From contig DCUA01000145.1 of assembly GCA_002329675.1 (NCBI GenBank), positions 3,822 through 9,094 of the forward strand: a stretch of DNA of 5,273 nucleotides, read 5' to 3'. The translations under genes and the position numbers were made by a program. The notes beneath the pieces are model-generated. The model made no database searches. It was not told the DNA's origin and was given only the letters and a program-made list of their open reading frames with translations. This DNA comes from Firmicutes bacterium UBA1426. GTDB lineage: Bacteria; Bacillota; Clostridia; Peptostreptococcales; Anaerovoracaceae. This document shows positions 1 through 5,273 of this stretch, piece after piece (position 1 is the stretch's first letter; every line of letters begins with the position of its first letter).

Positions 1-105
1 AGGAAGGCCGTTTTACAACTTTTGATCCACACATAACTCCATATTTTGCTCAAAATTTTGATTCCTTTGCATTCCGAAGATTTCTCAGAACAAATACGGA
101 TCGCC
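1..105. other. Upstream flank, no gene recognised
   Basis: This AT-rich stretch lies upstream of the tandem array and shows no start codon with a ribosome binding site. A plus-strand frame is open from position 3 to a TAA at 156-158, and a minus-strand frame is open from about position 139 to the window edge. Neither gives a protein I recognise, and the first ends inside the repeat array. Either could be the tail of a gene beyond the edge, but nothing supports that. Confidence 0.4.
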
Positions 106-410
106 CTTGGCTTGACTCTCAAATTCTACACTGTGGCCAATTCTCGTGGTGGGTTTAAGCCATAGGTTCTTTGAACTTGAATCCATGGCTGATTTTTGAG
201 GTGGTTGTTAGCCATAGGTTCTTCAAATTCGTAGCTATGGCTTATTTTTAAGGTGGTTATCAGCCATAGGTTTTTCAAATTCGCAACTATGGCTGATTTT
301 TAAGGTGGTTGTCAGCCATAGAGCCCTCGACCTCGGATACGTGGCTTATTCTCGTGGTGGGTTTAAGCCATAGAGTCCTCTATCTCGGATCCGTAGCTTA
401 TCTTTGAGGG
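106..410. repeat. 52-bp tandem repeat array with mostly palindromic cores
   Basis: Units begin with AGCCATAG at 158, 210, 262, 314 and 366, exactly 52 bp apart. A decayed unit precedes them at 106-157, and the last unit fades out after about 410. Each unit is a 33-bp core followed by a 19-bp linker. Core ends are inverted repeats in most units: AGCCATAG/CTATGGCT is perfect in unit 2 (210-217 with 235-242). In unit 3 the arms grow to 11 bp (259-269 with 287-297). Units 1 and 4 keep about 6 bp, and unit 5 is imperfect. The middle of the core differs between units: units 1-3 carry a TTCAAATT-like centre, units 4-5 a CCTC...CTCGGAT centre. Linkers also come in two types, GATTTTTAAGGTGGTTGTC-like and TATTCTCGTGGTGGGTTTA-like. 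Since 52 is not a multiple of three, this is not a protein repeat. The lack of unique spacers of normal size argues against CRISPR. Function is unknown; structured RNA or a multi-site protein-binding region are possibilities. Confidence 0.9.
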
Positions 411-420
411 AAAACCAACC

Positions 421-449
421 TTGACGAAAGATTCGCATGATAGTAATAT
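421..449 (+). promoter_or_regulatory. Candidate sigma-A promoter for the arginase gene
   Basis: TTGACG (421-426, five of six matches to the -35 consensus) is followed after exactly 17 bp by TAATAT (444-449, four of six matches to the -10 consensus). Transcription would start near 456, giving a leader of about 42 nt to the arginase ATG. The promoter begins just 10 bp after the end of the 52-bp repeat array. Prediction from sequence only. Confidence 0.5.
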
Positions 450-497
450 AACCTGAGGAGACTGTAAAAATTTACAAGACGAACGAGAGGAAGAAAA

Positions 498-1409
498 ATG
501 AAACCATCAATCAATCCTAATATTTCCATCATTGGTGTAGCCATCGATCTTGGTGCAGCTACTCCGGGAGTAAGCCTCGGCCCTTCCGCAATACGATATG
601 CAGGGGTAGTAGAAAGACTTGAAAAAATCGGGTACCATGTAAAGGATGAAGGGGACATACTGGCGAAGAGACCGGCGAGCCCCATTGTCGAGGGAAGCAA
701 GTTAAAGTATTTGGATGAAGTTGCCAGGGTAAATACCGAATTGTATGAGAAAGTCTCCAGTGTCATGGCAGAGGGCAGATTTCCATTAGTGCTTGGAGGA
801 GATCATAGCATAGCAATAGGTACGATTGCCGGTGTAGCAGAGCACAAGAAGAATCTGGGCGTGATCTGGTTTGATGCTCACGGTGATATCAATACGGAAG
901 AGACCTCCCCATCCGGAAATGTTCATGGAATGCCCGTTGCTGTAAACCTGGGTATTGGCCACGAACGCCTCACATCCATCGGCGGACCGCATAGAAAGAT
1001 CCAGCCGGATAATTTAGTTTATATAGGCTGCAGGGATTTAGACGCCGGGGAGAGAAAAGTTCTGAAAGAGCTTGGAGTCACTGTTTTCACAATGCATGAA
1101 ATCGACAGATACGGGATGATGGAGGTTATCGAAAGAGCCATAAAGAAGGCAGGGGATAACACGGATGGAATTCATGTCAGTTTCGATGTGGACAGCCTGG
1201 ACCCCGCCTTTGTTCAAGGAACAGGAACAAGGGTACCGGGTGGTCTGACCTATAGAGAAGGTCATCTTGCTCTCGAATTCATAGCTCTTTCAAAGAAGCT
1301 TGTCAGCGCAGAGTTTGTAGAAGTAAACCCCCTCATTGACAACAACAACGCTACCGCAAAGTCAGCGGTGGCACTAATGGGTTCATTGCTGGGAGAATGG
1401 CTTATTTAA
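498..1409 (+). CDS. rocF: Arginase (L-arginine amidinohydrolase)
   Basis: This 303-residue cytosolic enzyme hydrolyses L-arginine to L-ornithine and urea using a two-manganese centre; the length is normal for bacterial arginases. The metal-binding signatures of the ureohydrolase superfamily are all present: GGDHS at 100-104 (His103), DAHGD at 126-130 (Asp126, His128, Asp130) and SFDVDSLDP at 228-236 (Asp230, Asp232). Arginase rather than agmatinase is indicated by SGNVHGMP at 139-146, with His143 matching the catalytic His141 of human arginase I, and by EVNP at 275-278, matching Glu277, which binds the guanidinium group. The start is ATG 498 with GAGAGGAAG at 485-493 as ribosome binding site. 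It is a single-gene unit with its own candidate promoter, converging on preA. No ornithine aminotransferase, arginine permease or RocR-type regulator is visible, so whether it serves catabolism or ornithine supply cannot be decided. The symbol rocF is used by family convention. Confidence 0.95.
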   Translation: MKPSINPNISIIGVAIDLGAATPGVSLGPSAIRYAGVVERLEKIGYHVKDEGDILAKRPASPIVEGSKLKYLDEVARVNTELYEKVSSVMAEGRFPLVLGGDHSIAIGTIAGVAEHKKNLGVIWFDAHGDINTEETSPSGNVHGMPVAVNLGIGHERLTSIGGPHRKIQPDNLVYIGCRDLDAGERKVLKELGVTVFTMHEIDRYGMMEVIERAIKKAGDNTDGIHVSFDVDSLDPAFVQGTGTRVPGGLTYREGHLALEFIALSKKLVSAEFVEVNPLIDNNNATAKSAVALMGSLLGEWLI

Positions 1410-1441
1410 AATAACAGAAAAGCTTATTTCATAAATATAGA

Positions 1442-1478
1442 AGGGACAAGGTATCGTATCCTTGTCCCTGACTTCTTT
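1442..1478. terminator. Hairpin terminator between convergent arginase and preTA
   Basis: A perfect 10-bp stem, AGGGACAAGG (1442-1451) with CCTTGTCCCT (1460-1469), encloses the 8-nt loop TATCGTAT. On the plus strand it is followed by GACTTCTTT, an imperfect T tract; on the minus strand the stem is followed by TCTATATTT. Its place in the 76-bp gap between two convergent stop codons (1409 and 1486) suggests it ends both transcripts. The T tracts are interrupted, so efficiency is uncertain. Confidence 0.75.
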
Positions 1479-1485
1479 AAACAGC

Positions 1486-2745
1486 TTACTCGTACCTCGT
1501 CTTGAAATTGATCTCATCCGGGGTGATCTTCCAATCCTCTTTCCAGAGGATCTTACCCGGCGTGATACAGTTTAGGACAGGGCATACATTGAGGCAGAGA
1601 TGGCAGCCGACACACTCGTCATTGACTGTGGGGCGTCTGTTTTCAAAATCCCAGTTTATTGCCTGGTGGGCGGCATCAAAACAGGAGATATAACATCGTC
1701 CGCAGCCGATGCACAAGTCGTGGTCTATATCTACAATGATCTTGAAGTTACGCTGAAGTTCTTCAGCAGGTATTATATTGGGGAGCGCCAGTCCCACCAT
1801 ATCCTCAACCTTATCGAAACCTTCCTCTTCCATATAGTAGGATAATCCGCTGATCATATCAAAAACGATCCTGTATCCGTACTGCATAACGGCAGTAGTG
1901 ACTTGCACGTTATGGCTGCCAACTAAAATATATTCAAGTGCATCCCTCCAGGTCTCAATACCTCCTATGCCGCTCATCTGAACGTTCTTCAGCAAGGGGT
2001 GCTGTTTCATCTGTGCGATGAAACGCAATCCGATCGGCTTTGCCGCAGCCCCCGAATAACCGGAGATGGAGGACTTGCCGTTGACGACCGGCATAGCAGT
2101 CTTGAACTCCAGGTCTATATTGGTTATCGACTTTATGGTATTTATTGCTGAGATCCCTGCGGCTCCGCCCTCTATGGCTGCGATTGCCGGTTCCTCCATA
2201 TTACCGAGGTTTGGTGTCATCTTCGCGATCACCGGCAGGTCCGTAGCACTGGAAACGGCCTTTGAATATTGACGCACCAGATCTGGGCTTTGCCCCACAT
2301 CGGAGCCCATTGCATGGCTTGTCATCTGCGGACAGGAGAAATTGCACTCGATCAGGTCGGCGCCTGTCTGGGTAACGAGCTTCGCAAGCTCGGTCCATTC
2401 CTCATCGTTACTGCCCATAATGCTTGCGACCATGATTTTATCGGGATAATCTCTCTTAAGCCGGTACATAGCCTGCAGGTTATCCTCCAGAGGCTTGTCG
2501 GATATCTGCTCCATGTTTTTGAAGCCGATCCAGGGGGTTGCTTCTTTTGCATTATTATCGAACCGGGGTGAACATTCGTCTGCTATGAAAATTCCCACTG
2601 TCTTGAAAAATACGCCGCCCCAGCCTGCTTCATAGGCCTTCTTCACCATATCGTAACAACTGCCCACGGGAGAGGAGGATAGGAAAAACGGATTTTCGCA
2701 TTTTACGCCTAAATAGTCAATGGATAAGTCTGCTTTGTGAGCCAT
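1486..2745 (-). CDS. preA: NAD-dependent dihydropyrimidine dehydrogenase, catalytic subunit PreA
   Basis: This 419-residue cytoplasmic flavoprotein reduces uracil and thymine to their 5,6-dihydro forms, the first step of reductive pyrimidine degradation, with electrons delivered by PreT. Residues 1 to about 310 form a dihydroorotate-dehydrogenase-like FMN barrel. NFSCPQM at 135-141 holds the expected general-acid cysteine, Cys138, with Asn135 and Ser137; these match Asn668, Ser670 and Cys671 of mammalian dihydropyrimidine dehydrogenase. INT at 201-203 matches its Asn736-Thr737 pair, and GIGGIETW at 259-266 is in the FMN phosphate-binding region. A C-terminal ferredoxin domain has two intact [4Fe-4S] motifs: Cys345, 348, 351, 355 and Cys378, 381, 384, 388. 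As I recall it, E. coli PreA is very similar over long stretches, including [10 protein letters not shown]. The ATG at 2745 shares one base with the preT stop codon (TAATG), and AGAAGGTG (2760-2753) lies 7 nt upstream, so translation is probably coupled. No dihydropyrimidinase or beta-ureidopropionase gene is in view. Confidence 0.95.
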   Translation of the reverse strand: MAHKADLSIDYLGVKCENPFFLSSSPVGSCYDMVKKAYEAGWGGVFFKTVGIFIADECSPRFDNNAKEATPWIGFKNMEQISDKPLEDNLQAMYRLKRDYPDKIMVASIMGSNDEEWTELAKLVTQTGADLIECNFSCPQMTSHAMGSDVGQSPDLVRQYSKAVSSATDLPVIAKMTPNLGNMEEPAIAAIEGGAAGISAINTIKSITNIDLEFKTAMPVVNGKSSISGYSGAAAKPIGLRFIAQMKQHPLLKNVQMSGIGGIETWRDALEYILVGSHNVQVTTAVMQYGYRIVFDMISGLSYYMEEEGFDKVEDMVGLALPNIIPAEELQRNFKIIVDIDHDLCIGCGRCYISCFDAAHQAINWDFENRRPTVNDECVGCHLCLNVCPVLNCITPGKILWKEDWKITPDEINFKTRYE

Positions 2746-4061
2746 TAGTTCACACCTTCTTTCTTGGAGAGATAGTTCATAATGCTTTCGGCGACGGATT
2801 TTCCCTGAGCAACGGCTTCTACCACAGTCTTGCCGCCATTTACGATATCTCCGGCGGCAAAGATGCCCTCGATATTCGTAAACCCCTTTGCAATGTCACA
2901 GGCGATGGTCCCGTTTTCATTGAGCTCGATCGGTGCGATTTTTTTCATGTCCTCTGCTTCCTGACCAATGGCAAACACGATAGTATCTGCCTTTAGCTTA
3001 AGCTCTGAAAAGTCATCCGTTCCTCTGGCGATGAGGCCTGCAACCTTGCCGTCATCTCCGAGGATCTCCTGCGGTGCGAACTTGGTTATAATGCTGATCC
3101 CAAGAGACTGGACATATTCTATTTCCGCAATATCGGCAGGTGCTTCTTCAATGGTCCTCCTGTATACGATGGTAACCCGCTCTGCTCCCAGAAGCTTTGC
3201 TGTCGCCGCACAGTCCATGGCAACGTCGCCGCCTCCGATCACGATCACGTTTCCCTCTACCTTTGTTTCTCCCTTTCCGGACCTTGCCTCTTTCAGAAAT
3301 CCAATAGCATTCCGAACGCCTTTCAGGTTGATGCCCGGTATATCGATCTCTCTGGATTTCCAGAGTCCCGTTCCGATAAAGAATGCTTTGAAACCCTGCT
3401 CTTTCAATTCAGTAAGGGTAATGTCTTGTCCTACTTTTTTATTGAAGACGAATTCAACACCCAGCTCTTTCACTTTTTCAATATCGAAGTCTACTACATC
3501 CTGCGGGAGCCTTGAAGGTATGATCCCATATGTCAGCACACCGCCGGGCTTGTCCAGTGCTTCAAATATGGTCACCTGATAGCCTTCTCTGGCGAGTTTC
3601 GATGCGCAGGACAACGAAGCAGGTCCGGATCCGATGCACGCCACTTTTTCCTTGTCCGCTTTTTTTGCCTCCAGTATCTTCATATTGAATTTTCTTTCCA
3701 TATCGACTGCAAAGGCCTGGAGTTTCCCGATCTGTATCGGCCGGTCAATACCCGTTCTGCTGCATGCTTCCTCACACAGCCTGTCATAGGGGCATACTTT
3801 TGCGCAGCATCCTCCTAATGCATTTGCTTCACGAATGGTGGCCACAGCTCCTTTGAAATTCCGAAAGCGGATAGATCGGATAAAGTCTGCAGGTTTCGTG
3901 TCGGCGGGACAGCCTTTGCTGCATGGTGCATCGTAGCATAATACACACCGGGCAGCTTCTTCCATGGCTGTTCTGGTGTTATAACCGTGTACCGCTTCGT
4001 CCAGATAATCTTTCTTGATTTCTTTTCCTTGCAACTGATTTTTTGCTGTTACTTTACTCAA
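2745..4061 (-). CDS. preT: NAD-dependent dihydropyrimidine dehydrogenase, electron-transfer subunit PreT
   Basis: This subunit oxidises NADH through FAD and Fe-S clusters and feeds electrons to PreA; together they match the single-chain mammalian enzyme. Numbering from the TTG start (438 residues), an N-terminal Fe-S domain has Cys39, 42, 47, 51 and then Cys90, 96, 100. Gln115, in IQIGKLQAF, aligns with the unusual glutamine ligand (Gln156) of the mammalian protein, so two [4Fe-4S] clusters are expected. An FAD-binding Rossmann fold follows (GSGPA at 144-148), then an NAD(P)-binding fold ([10 protein letters not shown] at 274-283) and the C-terminal FAD motif AAGD near 402-405. The fold is shared with the glutamate synthase small subunit GltD, but the adjacent preA makes the assignment firm. 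Start choice: AGGGGTGA (4076-4069) sits 7 nt before TTG 4061. The longer frame from GTG 4082 adds seven residues but has no ribosome binding site. The stop codon overlaps preA by 1 nt. NADH rather than NADPH use is taken from the E. coli enzyme, not from residues here. Confidence 0.92.
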   Translation of the reverse strand: MSKVTAKNQLQGKEIKKDYLDEAVHGYNTRTAMEEAARCVLCYDAPCSKGCPADTKPADFIRSIRFRNFKGAVATIREANALGGCCAKVCPYDRLCEEACSRTGIDRPIQIGKLQAFAVDMERKFNMKILEAKKADKEKVACIGSGPASLSCASKLAREGYQVTIFEALDKPGGVLTYGIIPSRLPQDVVDFDIEKVKELGVEFVFNKKVGQDITLTELKEQGFKAFFIGTGLWKSREIDIPGINLKGVRNAIGFLKEARSGKGETKVEGNVIVIGGGDVAMDCAATAKLLGAERVTIVYRRTIEEAPADIAEIEYVQSLGISIITKFAPQEILGDDGKVAGLIARGTDDFSELKLKADTIVFAIGQEAEDMKKIAPIELNENGTIACDIAKGFTNIEGIFAAGDIVNGGKTVVEAVAQGKSVAESIMNYLSKKEGVN

Positions 4062-4068
4062 GCGTTGT

Positions 4069-4076
4069 TCACCCCT
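4069..4076 (-). promoter_or_regulatory. Ribosome binding site deciding the preT TTG start
   Basis: AGGGGTGA on the minus strand has one mismatch to the anti-Shine-Dalgarno complement over GAGGTGA and lies 7 nt before TTG at 4061-4059. It falls inside the longer reading frame from GTG 4082. The 20 bases upstream of that GTG are AT-rich without a purine run, so the TTG start is preferred. Confidence 0.7.
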
Positions 4077-4101
4077 GTCCACATGAATTTAATGTTTGAA
4101 G

Positions 4102-4131
4102 AAATTACCTTTAGTGTTTCTTACTTTTCAA
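4102..4131 (-). promoter_or_regulatory. Weak candidate promoter for preTA
   Basis: On the minus strand TTGAAA (4131-4126, five of six matches to the -35 consensus) is separated by 18 bp from TAATTT (4107-4102, only three of six matches to -10). It would start transcription near 4095, about 35 nt before the preT TTG. It is the best candidate I see in the 4083-4227 divergent gap, but the weak -10 leaves it tentative. No obvious operator palindrome accompanies it. Confidence 0.25.
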
Positions 4132-4179
4132 AATAAAATTCATTGATGCTGCAAATGGTGTGTAATTGAGTGGCATAGG

Positions 4180-4188
4180 TGGTATGAT
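4180..4188 (+). promoter_or_regulatory. Candidate extended -10 promoter for the zinc-ribbon gene
   Basis: TGGTATGAT has an extended -10 TGN followed by TATGAT (five of six matches). No good -35 hexamer stands 16-18 bp upstream, which is tolerated in extended -10 promoters. Transcription would begin near 4195, leaving a leader of about 33 nt that includes the AGGAGGT site at 4213-4219. Confidence 0.35.
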
Positions 4189-4227
4189 TAGTGATATAGA
4201 TAACTTCGCTTTAGGAGGTAGTGAACT

Positions 4228-4392
4228 GTGGAAGATTATTATTGCCCGAAGTGTTTCTCTAAATTAAAAAGACTTGAAGGCTGCGGTGCAGTAGGATATT
4301 TCTGTGACAGCTGTAAAACGCTGATATCCAGAAAGAAGATTCTCAGCCATGAACAAGTAAAAAAGCAGAAGGAGACTGAAATTAATTCTTGA
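4228..4392 (+). CDS. Small zinc-ribbon protein, YfgJ-like
   Basis: This 54-residue protein starts at GTG 4228 behind a strong ribosome binding site, AGGAGGT at 4213-4219, and ends at TGA 4390-4392. It has two CxxC pairs, Cys6-x2-Cys9 (CPKC) and Cys26-x2-Cys29 (CDSC), a spacing typical of one structural zinc site. An extra cysteine, Cys19, lies in the CGAVGYFC segment at 19-26, and the basic stretch LISRKK follows at 32-37. From memory, the CPxC...CGAV-YFC...LISKK pattern matches the second zinc ribbon of E. coli YfgJ (zinc-ribbons_6 family). This protein would therefore be a half-length, single-ribbon version. Its tail at 41-54 is charged. No biochemical role is known to me for the family; RNA or protein binding is only a guess. 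It is transcribed away from preT and towards infC, but infC has its own promoter. Confidence 0.85.
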   Translation: MEDYYCPKCFSKLKRLEGCGAVGYFCDSCKTLISRKKILSHEQVKKQKETEINS

Positions 4393-4447
4393 GTGTTCAA
4401 AATATCGATTAATGCATGGACAAATTGCATATATTGGAAATAAATAA

Positions 4448-4521
4448 TGCACTAATCAAGATTTTGCACAGATTTCGCTTCAAATGGCTGAAAAATCCTG
4501 CACTAATCCAAATTTTGCACA
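4448..4521. repeat. Pair of 23-bp direct repeats upstream of the infC promoter
   Basis: Copies at 4448-4470 and 4499-4521 agree at 21 of 23 positions and lie 51 bp apart. Both start with TGCACTAATC and end with ATTTTGCACA. Each copy therefore carries TGCAC twice, 17 bp apart, so TGCAC occurs at 4448, 4465, 4499 and 4516, with steps of 17, 34 and 17. The region between the zinc-ribbon stop codon (4392) and the infC -35 box (4557) has no other feature I can support. The pair could be an operator or a fragment of a dispersed repeat. Confidence 0.75.
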
Positions 4522-4556
4522 TTAATGAGAAGATAGAACAAAATCCCTAAAATAAT

Positions 4557-4585
4557 TTGACAAGGCCGAAACCTTGTGGTATTCT
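4557..4585 (+). promoter_or_regulatory. Sigma-A promoter for infC
   Basis: A perfect TTGACA (-35, 4557-4562) is followed after exactly 17 bp by TATTCT (4580-4585, four of six -10 matches), preceded by TGG at 4577-4579 as an extended -10 element. Transcription should start near 4592. The spacer contains a 5-bp dyad, CAAGG (4561-4565) with CCTTG (4572-4576); it lies upstream of the transcript and could only act as DNA, if at all. Confidence 0.75.
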
Positions 4586-4682
4586 CAATCAGTAAACAGT
4601 AAGCAGAAGTCATCCGCTTCTCACCTCACGGCTCAGGCTGTGACGGTTTATACAAAGAACCATATTGATTTTGGTGTTTTTG

Positions 4683-4717
4683 AGAGCGGATACATTATGT
4701 AGCCGCTTTATTTATTT
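4683..4717 (+). terminator. Leader terminator (attenuator) before infC
   Basis: AGCGG (4685-4689) pairs with CCGCT (4703-4707). The stem continues inward across an A-G mismatch as TAC (4691-4693) with GTA (4699-4701), and outward through A4683-T4709 with one G-U pair. The T-rich run TTTATTTATTT (4707-4717) follows directly. It ends one base before the infC ribosome binding site, so readthrough would be needed to express infC from the upstream promoter. The stem is modest, in line with partial, regulated termination. Confidence 0.6.
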
Positions 4718-4725
4718 GGGAGGTG
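4718..4725 (+). promoter_or_regulatory. infC ribosome binding site, places the start at ATT
   Basis: GGGAGGTG is a near-ideal Shine-Dalgarno sequence. The GTG within it (4723-4725) is in frame with infC but cannot serve as start codon while being part of the ribosome binding site. The ATT at 4732-4734 lies 6 nt after the motif, at normal spacing, and is in frame. Confidence 0.8.
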
Positions 4726-4731
4726 CGAAAC

Positions 4732-5247
4732 ATTAACAAGGCAAATCAGATCAACGAAGAGATTCGTGACAGGGAAGTCAGAGTAATCGACAGCGACGGA
4801 GAACAGCTGGGGATCATGCCAATCGAGGAAGCATTGCAATTGTCCATTGACAAGAAACTGGACCTGGTCAACATTGCGCCTCAGGCCAAGCCCCCTGTAT
4901 GCAAGATTATGGACTACGGAAAATACAGATACGATCTCCAGAAAAAAGAAAAGGATGCCCGCAAAAAACAGAAAATTGTAGAACTCAAGGAAATCCGACT
5001 GTCTACCTTCATCGAGGAGCACGACTTGATGGTGAAAGCCAACAATGCTTCAAAATTCTTAAGAGATGGGGATAAGGTCAAGGTCAGTCTGCGGTTCAGG
5101 GGCCGGGAGAGAGATCACGTCGATGTGGGGAAGAAGGTTATGGACAGGTTCGCCGAAGCCATATCCGAAGTAGGTAGTGTGGAGAGAGTTCCCCTCCTTG
5201 AAGGCAGAAGCCTGATCATGATTGTAGCACCGAAGAACAATAAATAG
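4732..5247 (+). CDS. infC: Translation initiation factor IF-3, ATT start
   Basis: IF3 binds the 30S subunit, keeps it apart from 50S and checks the start codon and initiator tRNA. Read from ATT 4732 the protein has 171 residues, a standard bacterial length. The N-terminal domain begins NKANQINEEIRDREVRVID, typical of the family. The IF3 signature KIMDYGKYRYDLQK occupies 58-71 and is followed by the lysine-rich linker helix at about 71-83. The C-terminal domain covers about 84-168, with KEIRLS (86-91), DGDKVKVSLRFRGRE (112-126) and a closing LIMIVAP. The ATT start is supported by the ribosome binding site at 4718-4725; the only in-frame conventional start nearby, GTG 4723, overlaps that site. 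An AUU start is the classic mark of infC and lets IF3 repress its own translation by rejecting non-canonical starts. Transcription is probably also governed by the leader attenuator. rpmI and rplT are expected downstream but lie outside the window. Confidence 0.93.
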   Translation: MNKANQINEEIRDREVRVIDSDGEQLGIMPIEEALQLSIDKKLDLVNIAPQAKPPVCKIMDYGKYRYDLQKKEKDARKKQKIVELKEIRLSTFIEEHDLMVKANNASKFLRDGDKVKVSLRFRGRERDHVDVGKKVMDRFAEAISEVGSVERVPLLEGRSLIMIVAPKNNK

Positions 5248-5262
5248 AAACCACGTATTAGC

Positions 5263-5268
5263 AGGAGG
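5263..5268 (+). promoter_or_regulatory. Ribosome binding site of the next gene, probably rpmI
   Basis: AGGAGG lies 15 nt after the infC stop codon and 5 nt before the window ends, so the start codon of the next gene falls at or just beyond the edge. In nearly all Firmicutes infC is followed by rpmI (ribosomal protein L35) and rplT (L20). The gene identity is inferred from that order alone. Confidence 0.6.
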
Positions 5269-5273
5269 TTATT

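Larger units (their letters stand above)
4592..4731 (+). promoter_or_regulatory. infC leader RNA, probable attenuator (L20-leader-like)
   Basis: The untranslated leader of about 140 nt contains competing structures. A local hairpin pairs AGAAG (4605-4609) with CTTCT (4617-4621). A second pairs TCACGGC (4626-4632) with GCTGTGA (4637-4643) around a TCAG loop, seven pairs including one G-U. A long-range helix can join ATCCGCT (4612-4618) to AGCGGAT (4685-4691), extended by CTC (4620-4622) with GAG (4682-4684) across a one-base bulge. This helix excludes both the first hairpin and the terminator stem at 4683-4709, giving an antiterminator/terminator switch. In Bacillus the infC-rpmI-rplT leader is controlled by ribosomal protein L20 through attenuation; I infer an equivalent system here but cannot identify the L20 site. 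Confidence 0.6.

Noticed and set aside
3..158. Plus-strand open frame of 51 codons reaching the left edge
   Set aside because: No start codon with a ribosome binding site, no recognisable family, and the stop lies within repeat sequence. It could be the tail of a gene outside the window, but nothing supports that.
106..410. Possible CRISPR array because of regular repeats with palindromic ends
   Set aside because: The 33-bp cores vary most in the middle and the 19-bp linkers are themselves repeated, so there are no unique spacers; no cas gene is present.
398..766. 122-codon minus-strand open frame over the arginase start
   Set aside because: It overlaps the conserved N-terminal part of arginase and the promoter region and has no recognisable domain.
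498..1409. Agmatinase or other ureohydrolase instead of arginase
   Set aside because: The SGNVHGMP and EVNP motifs are arginase-type; agmatinases have different residues at these substrate-binding positions.
2968..3579. 203-codon plus-strand open frame opposite preT
   Set aside because: It is antisense to the well-conserved flavin- and NAD-binding domains of preT, with Ser/Pro/Thr-rich low-information sequence and no ribosome binding site; a shadow frame.
4239..4452. Two minus-strand frames of 62-63 codons opposite the zinc-ribbon gene
   Set aside because: The plus-strand frame has an ideal ribosome binding site and paired CxxC motifs; the antisense frames have neither.
4561..4576. CAAGG/CCTTG hairpin as part of the infC leader RNA
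   Set aside because: It lies between the -35 and -10 boxes of the predicted promoter, so it should not be transcribed from that start.
4708..5022. 104-codon minus-strand frame opposite infC
   Set aside because: It is fully antisense to the conserved IF3 coding sequence and runs into the attenuator region; a shadow frame.

Overview
The window looks like chromosomal DNA of an anaerobic Firmicute, most likely a member of the Clostridia. The reasons are moderate-to-low GC, strong AGGAGG-type ribosome binding sites, GTG/TTG/ATT starts, an infC gene with a long attenuator-like leader, and ferredoxin-rich redox enzymes beside an arginase. I cannot name a genus. Nothing here is a complete mobile element, CRISPR array, tRNA or rRNA.

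Layout. Positions 1-497 hold no gene I can support. The main feature there is a 52-bp tandem array (about 106-410, five clear units plus one decayed unit); each unit is a 33-bp core, usually with inverted-repeat ends, and a 19-bp linker. A sigma-A-type promoter candidate follows directly (421-449) and leads into an arginase gene (498-1409, + strand). The arginase converges on a two-gene minus-strand operon, preT-preA (4061 to 1486), and a 10-bp-stem hairpin separates the two. PreT and PreA are the two subunits of NAD-dependent dihydropyrimidine dehydrogenase. Divergent from preT is a 54-codon zinc-ribbon gene (4228-4392) that resembles the C-terminal half of YfgJ. The gap that follows carries two 23-bp direct repeats. 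A well-formed promoter (4557-4585) and a leader of about 140 nt with mutually exclusive pairings then lead to infC (translation initiation factor IF3), which most probably starts at an ATT codon at 4732. The window ends on a strong ribosome binding site just downstream of infC, presumably that of rpmI.

How the genes relate. Arginase (arginine to ornithine plus urea) and PreTA (uracil/thymine reduction with NADH) both belong to nitrogen-compound catabolism, but they are transcribed convergently and share no visible signal, so I infer no common regulation. PreT (FAD, NADH-binding, N-terminal Fe-S) passes electrons to PreA (FMN, C-terminal 2[4Fe-4S]), which reduces the pyrimidine; the 1-nt gene overlap fits coupled translation. 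infC is a housekeeping gene with its own promoter and leader and is unrelated to the catabolic genes.

The parts that ordinary annotation does not explain are the 52-bp array upstream of the arginase, the 23-bp repeat pair upstream of infC, and the details of the infC leader. I found no convincing new protein system.
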